DNA from: Spirodela intermedia
Taxonomy: Eukaryota; Streptophyta; Magnoliopsida; Alismatales; Araceae
Assembly: GCA_902729315.2 (NCBI GenBank)
Contig: LR746266.1
Coordinates: 5,896,259 to 5,960,258 of the forward strand
Reading direction: 5' to 3'
Length of the DNA: 64,000 nt
Below are positions 59,172 to 64,000 of the stretch, piece by piece; positions within the stretch are counted from its first letter, which is position 1; the number at the start of each line of letters is the position of its first letter. The notes under the pieces were generated by a model, which was given only the letters and a program-made list of their open reading frames with translations, did no database searches and was not told the origin of the DNA. The position numbers and the translations under genes were made by a program.

Positions 59172-60977
59172 ATGGCAGCCACCGGGCTCGCCCCCCCGTT
59201 CCCTCACCCGACGAGCTCGAGGGCGTGGGATCGTCGGCTCTGTTTCAGCGCGAGAGCCTTAAACGTGGCACTTCGTTTTTCTTGCGGTGCCCATCAAGGC
59301 GCCATTGCTCTTGAGAGCCCGGGCAGGAACCGGAGGTGAATCGATTGGGAATTCTCCGCCATTGGTGTTGTTCTTTTCCTTGATTGACGGTGATTCTGAC
59401 GGATCTGAGCCACAGGTGCGAGTTCTTCGACCTGCACAGGGAGCTGGTTCCCTACGAGAGCGCCTGGTCGTGGCAGAAGTCTATGGTGGCGAAGAGGCAC
59501 GCTCTAATGGACAAAGGTGAAGATCACTGCGACGCGCTGATCGCTCTTCAGCATCCTCCTGTGTATACATTGGGCACCGGGAGTCTGGAGGAATACCTAA
59601 AATTCGATGCGGAGGACGCCCCTTTTGAGGTTTTCAGAACTGAGCGCGGCGGGGAGGTCACCTTCCATGGTCCCGGCCAGGTGACGACTCCCATCAAAGG
59701 GATCTCTCTGTTCTTCAATCCATTTCCCACTTGTCTGTCTCTGGCCTTTCTAGCTTTCAAAATCTCGGTTTCTTTCTGAAAGATGGGCTCGCAGATGCGG
59801 CTCAGAATCCCCCATTTTGAAGCAGAGAAGCAGTTCAAACTCCGTGCATCCTTCTCCTACCACCAGTCACCAAAGGTGCAGATTCCTATCATGGTGATCA
59901 CCTTGAGGACGATGGACCAGACAAGTTTCTCATCCATCCTCGTCTCTTCCATTCACATCACCATGGGCATTCTCTAACCAGTTTCAGTGACCACCTCAGC
60001 CAACGCACCGTGGCGCCTGCTTCGACCTTCTCTTCTATCCTTTTTTTCTTTTTTCCCAGAGGGGATCCTTCAGACTAGAATTCTCCACGTGGGTTGGGGG
60101 GTAAGAGCTCCATGATCTTGCATCTGTATGCCGCAATGTGGATTTCAGCTCTTGGTGATCCTACAAACCATTCTTTATCTATTTACTCTCAGATTTAATT
60201 TGACATATCGACGTCAAGAATAGAACTTTTCGAAAATATCATTAAATTCTCGTATGAGATTAAATTGATAAGGTGTACTCCTGACATGCATTAATTTATT
60301 TATTTATTCTTTTTGGTAGCTTGTTATGTACCCGATTCTCAATCTGAGGCGTCACAAAATGGACCTCCATTGGTACCTTCGATCGCTGGAAGAGGTGATC
60401 ATCCGGGCTCTTTCAGCCGCGTTTTCCGTCGAGGCCTGTCGGCTGGATGGCTTAACCGGGGTTTGGGTTGGTAAGCTCGCAGCCTGGAAGCAAGCAGGAT
60501 CTCTGCCCATTAATGGAGGATTTCCTTTACTTCCTGTTCTTCTTGTTCTTGGAGAACAGAAGCCACCGTCATTCCTTTCGGGGGCCTTCTCTAAGTCTGT
60601 TGCTCTTCATTCTGGGAAGAAGAGATGAAGAACAGGAGGAGACTGACTGTAAAAATTTCCACGTCGCAGGGGATCAGAAGATCGCCGCCATCGGCATCCG
60701 CGTTTCGCGGTGGCTGACCTACCATGGGCTCGCTCTGAACGTCTCCACGGATCTTGCCCCTTTCGCCGACATCGTCCCCTGCGGCATTCGGGACCGCGAT
60801 GTGGGGAGCCTCCACCGCCTGCTGGGGGCCCCGCCGGCGGGCGCCGAGGAGCGCGACGACGTTCTCTTGATGGACGCAGCTCACGCGGCCGTTCTCAGGG
60901 AGTTCTGCGAAGTCTTCCAGCTCTCCCTTGAACCCGCCTCCGCAGCGGACGCGGGCCTTCTGAAAAGAAGAAACTAA
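59172..60977 (+). CDS. LIP2P: Plastidial octanoyltransferase LIP2p (LipB family)
   Basis: Four coding exons: 59172-59335, 59416-59680, 60320-60470 and 60670-60977, giving 295 aa. LipB enzymes move octanoyl from acyl carrier protein to lipoyl domains, the first step of lipoate assembly on dehydrogenase E2 subunits and glycine cleavage H protein. Family blocks: [61 protein letters not shown] (with the conserved Lys), [11 protein letters not shown] and [14 protein letters not shown] (with the catalytic Cys). The first exon is rich in Ser, Ala and Arg with few acids, fitting a chloroplast transit peptide, hence the plastid form rather than mitochondrial LIP2. Exons 2 and 4 are GC-rich. The next gene starts 84 bases after the stop. 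Confidence 0.92.
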
Positions 60978-61017
60978 GAAAGAATATGTAGGGCATTCTC
61001 GTCCATTCATCTGGAAG

Positions 61018-61030
61018 ATATATATATACT
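61018..61030 (+). promoter_or_regulatory. TATATATATA element between LIP2p and the short DYW gene
   Basis: An AT repeat resembling a TATA box lies about 35-45 bases before ATG 61062 and about 40 bases after the LIP2p stop. If used, the DYW transcript would have almost no leader. Confidence 0.45.
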
Positions 61031-61061
61031 CGCCACCGTCATCTCCGTGGTCGAGGAGGCG

Positions 61062-62024
61062 ATGATGGTTCAGGGTTGCTCGGCGGTTGCATCTCTCCGC
61101 TCCCTCTCACCGACGATGATCTTGAACTCCGCGGACCTGCACGCACCCGATCTCTTCTGCAATCCCGTGAGGCGGGGCTCGTGCAGCCGACCCTCTGCCG
61201 CTCTTCGTAGAGTGGTGTGCAAGTTCCCGACGGACGGGCACGGGCTCGGAAGCTGCGTCGCGTCTTCGAGCAGGGCCCCGGCGCAGGAGGCGGCCCGCGA
61301 GGGGACTGACGGTGGGCTATGGAGCTCGAAGCTGGAGAGCCTCTTTGGGGAGAGGAGACTGGAATCTGCCCTTCGATTGATGGAAGAGATGGAGAAGGGG
61401 GGGGTCCCTGCGCAGGACGGGGACCTGTCTGCGCTCCTGCAAGCCTGCGTGGAATCTGGTTCCCTGGGCTTCGTCAGGAGGGCGCACGACCGCCTGGTGA
61501 GATCCCGGCGCAAGCTCAGCGCCGGCACCCTCGAGACCTTGGCCGCTGTATACTGCAAGCTGGGCAGCTCTGCCGATGCCCGCAGGGTGTTTGAGCAAAT
61601 GCCCACGAAGGTGCGCTCCACCGCCCGGCCGGCGGGGGCCGGCGGAGGTAAGGGGGACATCGCCGGCGGCGGCGCGCAGGACCCCAAGCGGAGGGAGGCC
61701 TACGAGAAGGTGAGGGAGCTGCACGAGCTGATGAGGGCGGCCGGGTACGTGCCGGACACGCGCTACGTCCTCCACGACATCGACGAGGAGGCGAAGGAGA
61801 GGTCCCTGATGTACCATAGCGAGCGGCTGGCCATCGCCTTCGGGCTCATCAGCACGCCGCCGGGAACTACCCTCCGCGTCATGAAGAACCTCCGCATCTG
61901 CGGTGACTGCCACAACGCGGTCAAGATCATCTCGAAGATCGTCGGCCGGCAGATTATCGTCAGGGACAACAAGAGGTTCCACCACTTCCGGGACGGAGCT
62001 TGCTCCTGCGGGGACTATTGGTGA
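61062..62024 (+). CDS. Short DYW-domain protein with reduced PPR tract (DYW2/MEF8 group-like)
   Basis: Single exon of 320 aa. The first 75 residues are Ser/Arg-rich and may be an organelle targeting sequence. Only about two PPR-like units are recognisable ([20 protein letters not shown] and [21 protein letters not shown], about residues 85-180). A Gly-rich linker leads to a complete DYW domain with [51 protein letters not shown] and the terminus GACSCGDYW. No E domain is evident. Proteins of this shape (Arabidopsis DYW2, MEF8, DYW3/4) supply the cytidine-deaminase module to other PPR proteins that lack one; that role is inferred from architecture. ATG 61062 is the first ATG in frame. Confidence 0.88.
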
Positions 62025-63721
62025 CCGTCAGCGGCTGAGAGAGCCTCTGCCCGCCCAGCCTCCGCGCCGCCGTCCTCTCTGCCGCCGGTGCAAACTGGCC
62101 CCGCCGCAGAAGACGCACGCCACTTGCTGCCCACGCTTCTGCCATCGGCTATCGAGTTATTTCTTATCCAGGGTCGCTACCATATCATCCCTGCGGAGAT
62201 TCAAGCAAACCGTGGATTACCAACCCATTGAATCTCCTCGTCCTACTTGAGACCGATCGGCGGCGATTAAAGCCGAGACCCATCCTTTTTTTCTCTTTTT
62301 GTATCATATATGGGGATTAAACGAAAGTAGTTGACCATATCACCAATAATACCACGTGTGTCGTGTATTTTCATGATTTTTTGACAAAAATTTAACTGGG
62401 AAGGATTTTCGGTAGTTTTTTGAATGAATAAGAAACATAAACGTCTTTAAATTGGGAAATGGCGCGATCTTAATTTTTTTAAAAATAAAAGTCTGTCACT
62501 CTAAATATTTAAAAAATACGTCGTAAATATTGAGATTTTTGTCGACCATCAAGCTATACGGAATCGAGGAAGAGCAAGAGGGGGAATCTTCCAACTGGGA
62601 ACAACTAACGAGCCAAATTAGTGCTGCATTATCAAATTTTATTCGAAGGTCTGCCAATCGCCTGAACAACAGCGTACAGACCTCCAGACTCCGGAGTCGG
62701 AGCTTCTCAGTTGATCTCTGTCGACGGATCCAGCTCGTGGTGGTGGCTCTGAACCTCTTCTCGGAGCATTCAGCTCATCTCTCCACTGTCATCGCCGAGC
62801 GGAAAGCGACAGACTGGTCACCGCGCTCTGCGCCGGCGGCGGAGCAGCTCCGGCCTGGCCACGCGCCGCGAGTCACCTACGAAGACCCCTTCACGCGGTT
62901 TGCCGACGAACGGCGACGGCACATGCCGCAGGTACATGCCAAAACCCACAGAGGTACCCAGAGCTGCATCCTTCCTCTCTCTCTCTCTCTATCACACATA
63001 TCCTTTCTCGTGTTTGTGGGCCTTGCCTGACAGGAGTGTATCTGGGGGATCGTGTCACGTGAGACGACAGCCAGTCCAGCTACCACCATTTAACTCTTAG
63101 CTTCTCTCCCTGGGCAGCGGTCGGCGGAGGTAATTAACTCCTCTGGGTGACAAAAAGGTCGGCGAAGCCAGTCCAGACGGTCGCCGGCGCCAGCAGTTCC
63201 TCCTGCTGCGGGGCCTGCGTCGCTGCCGCTCCACTCCCCCCCCCCTTCCCGGGACCTTCTTTAATGGGGAGTCCCACCCACTGCTTTTAATGGCTGCGAG
63301 GACCCCGAAATCAAAGCCGCTGTCAGGTGGACGAAGGTAGGTAGAGAGAGTTGGGGGCGAACGACGACACCACGGCGGCTGCCTGCCAGTTGCGGCCGCC
63401 GGGGTTGGGTGATCAAAAGGAAGAGTTTGGCAATCATGGAGATTTTCCCGCTGACACGAGACAGATTCCTCACGCTCGCTCAGCCTTTCTCCTCTCTCTT
63501 TCTGCTCTCGGGGAAGACGATCATTCCGCACGGCTGCCAAAAAAGGATGGCGAGGAGGAGCTGCCGCCGGTCGGACATGGCCGCGTCCCTCCCCCTTCCC
63601 GATGGAGATGGAAATTAAAAAAATACCTGATGCTTGAACAAAGGTCAATGAGAAAATCTCACTCTCGGCTGCACAAGGTGAGGAAAGAAATCGACGACGG
63701 TGGAGAGAAATATACGACTAG
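62025..63721. other. Spacer between the short DYW gene and the NPH3-family gene
   Basis: AT-rich from 62280 to 62540, then mixed, with a CT tract at 62977-62990. The 62530-63030 open frame begins without ATG and resembles no known protein. No gene called. Confidence 0.4.
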
Positions 63722-64000
63722 CTAGAAGCTCTGCTCCAGCTGCAACTGGTGCTGGAGCTGCTGCTGCTGCGGCGGCAGAGCCCCCAGCGGGTGGGCAGTC
63801 CTGCTCCGCCGCGACTCCACCACCGTCCGGTCATGGGAGTCGCACACCTGCGTCTTGAACTTGCACCCGAACTTCTTGGTGAACGAGTTCCACCCGCGGC
63901 CGTTGGCCTCGCCGGCGGCGGCGGTGGCTCCCCGGGGCCGGGCGCCGCCGCGGTCGATCTTCTGGAGCACCCTCTTCATGGTCGAGCACTCCCGCTCCAG
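63722..64000 (-). CDS. NPH3/RPT2 (BTB-NPH3) family protein, C-terminal part only
   Basis: The minus-strand frame is open from the window edge to the stop at 63722-63724, so the N-terminal BTB and most of the NPH3 domain lie outside. The visible end reads LERECSTMKRVLQKIDRG, then GWNSFTKKFGCKFKTQVCDSHDRTVVE, matching the conserved tail after the NPH3 domain in several BTB/POZ proteins. A Gln-rich end (PPQQQQLQHQLQLEQ) follows. These proteins act as substrate adaptors of CUL3 ubiquitin ligases or as signalling scaffolds near phototropin and auxin transport. The exact member cannot be named from 93 residues. The Met at 63979 is internal, not the start. Confidence 0.8.
   Translation of the reverse strand: MERECSTMKRVLQKIDRGGARPRGATAAAGEANGRGWNSFTKKFGCKFKTQVCDSHDRTVVESRRSRTAHPLGALPPQQQQLQHQLQLEQSF

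Overview
This is nuclear DNA from a flowering plant. Every protein gene recognised belongs to a land-plant family, most genes have short GT-AG introns, and a canonical miR171 hairpin is present. Many coding exons are very GC-rich (DYW genes, PADRE genes, ATL, DC1, LACS2), while introns and spacers are AT-rich. Long CT/GA tracts recur in leaders and introns. This mosaic suggests a compact, gene-dense monocot genome, possibly early-diverging; the taxon is inference only.
Layout. 0-5 kb: an EEF1AKMT4-type methyltransferase gene, then a MIR171 hairpin with a ~168 bp tandem duplication behind it. 5-11 kb: a type I MADS-box gene and a TOD1/DUF616 gene, divergent across 434 bp. 13.3-19.2 kb: a MIP1 leucine-zipper/DUF547 gene, a MIZ1-domain gene (convergent with it) and a class 1 phytoglobin. 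20-22.1 kb: two PADRE (DUF4228) paralogues in the same orientation. 23.2-27.3 kb: one old, broken Ty1/copia retrotransposon with recognisable LTRs. 28-36 kb: a PLATZ factor, a DC1 protein, a full-length PPR-DYW protein ending in DFW, a dirigent-like protein and an ATL RING-H2 ligase. 37.3-52.7 kb: the exocyst subunit SEC3A (25 coding exons, 890 aa). 53.5-58.4 kb: a LACS2-type long-chain acyl-CoA synthetase (19 exons, 665 aa). 59.2-62.0 kb: plastidial octanoyltransferase LIP2p and, only 84 bp after its stop, a short DYW-domain protein. The right edge holds the 3' end of an NPH3/RPT2-family gene.
The genes do not form a pathway cluster; this is ordinary dense euchromatin. Splice structures were built by hand from GT/AG sites, reading-frame phase and remembered family alignments. 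The spliced lengths fit the families (SEC3A 890 aa, LACS2 665 aa, TOD1 471 aa), which supports the models. Starts were set on ATG codons, some supported by TATA boxes. I found no convincing tRNA, rRNA, organellar insertion or wholly new gene system. The most notable items are the MIR171 locus, the LIP2p-DYW spacing, the trimmed DYW protein, the DFW terminus, promoter motif clusters (TGACGTCA, W-box, site II), the sense-strand bias of CT tracts, and a duplicated splice acceptor that could form a stop-containing exon in SEC3A.
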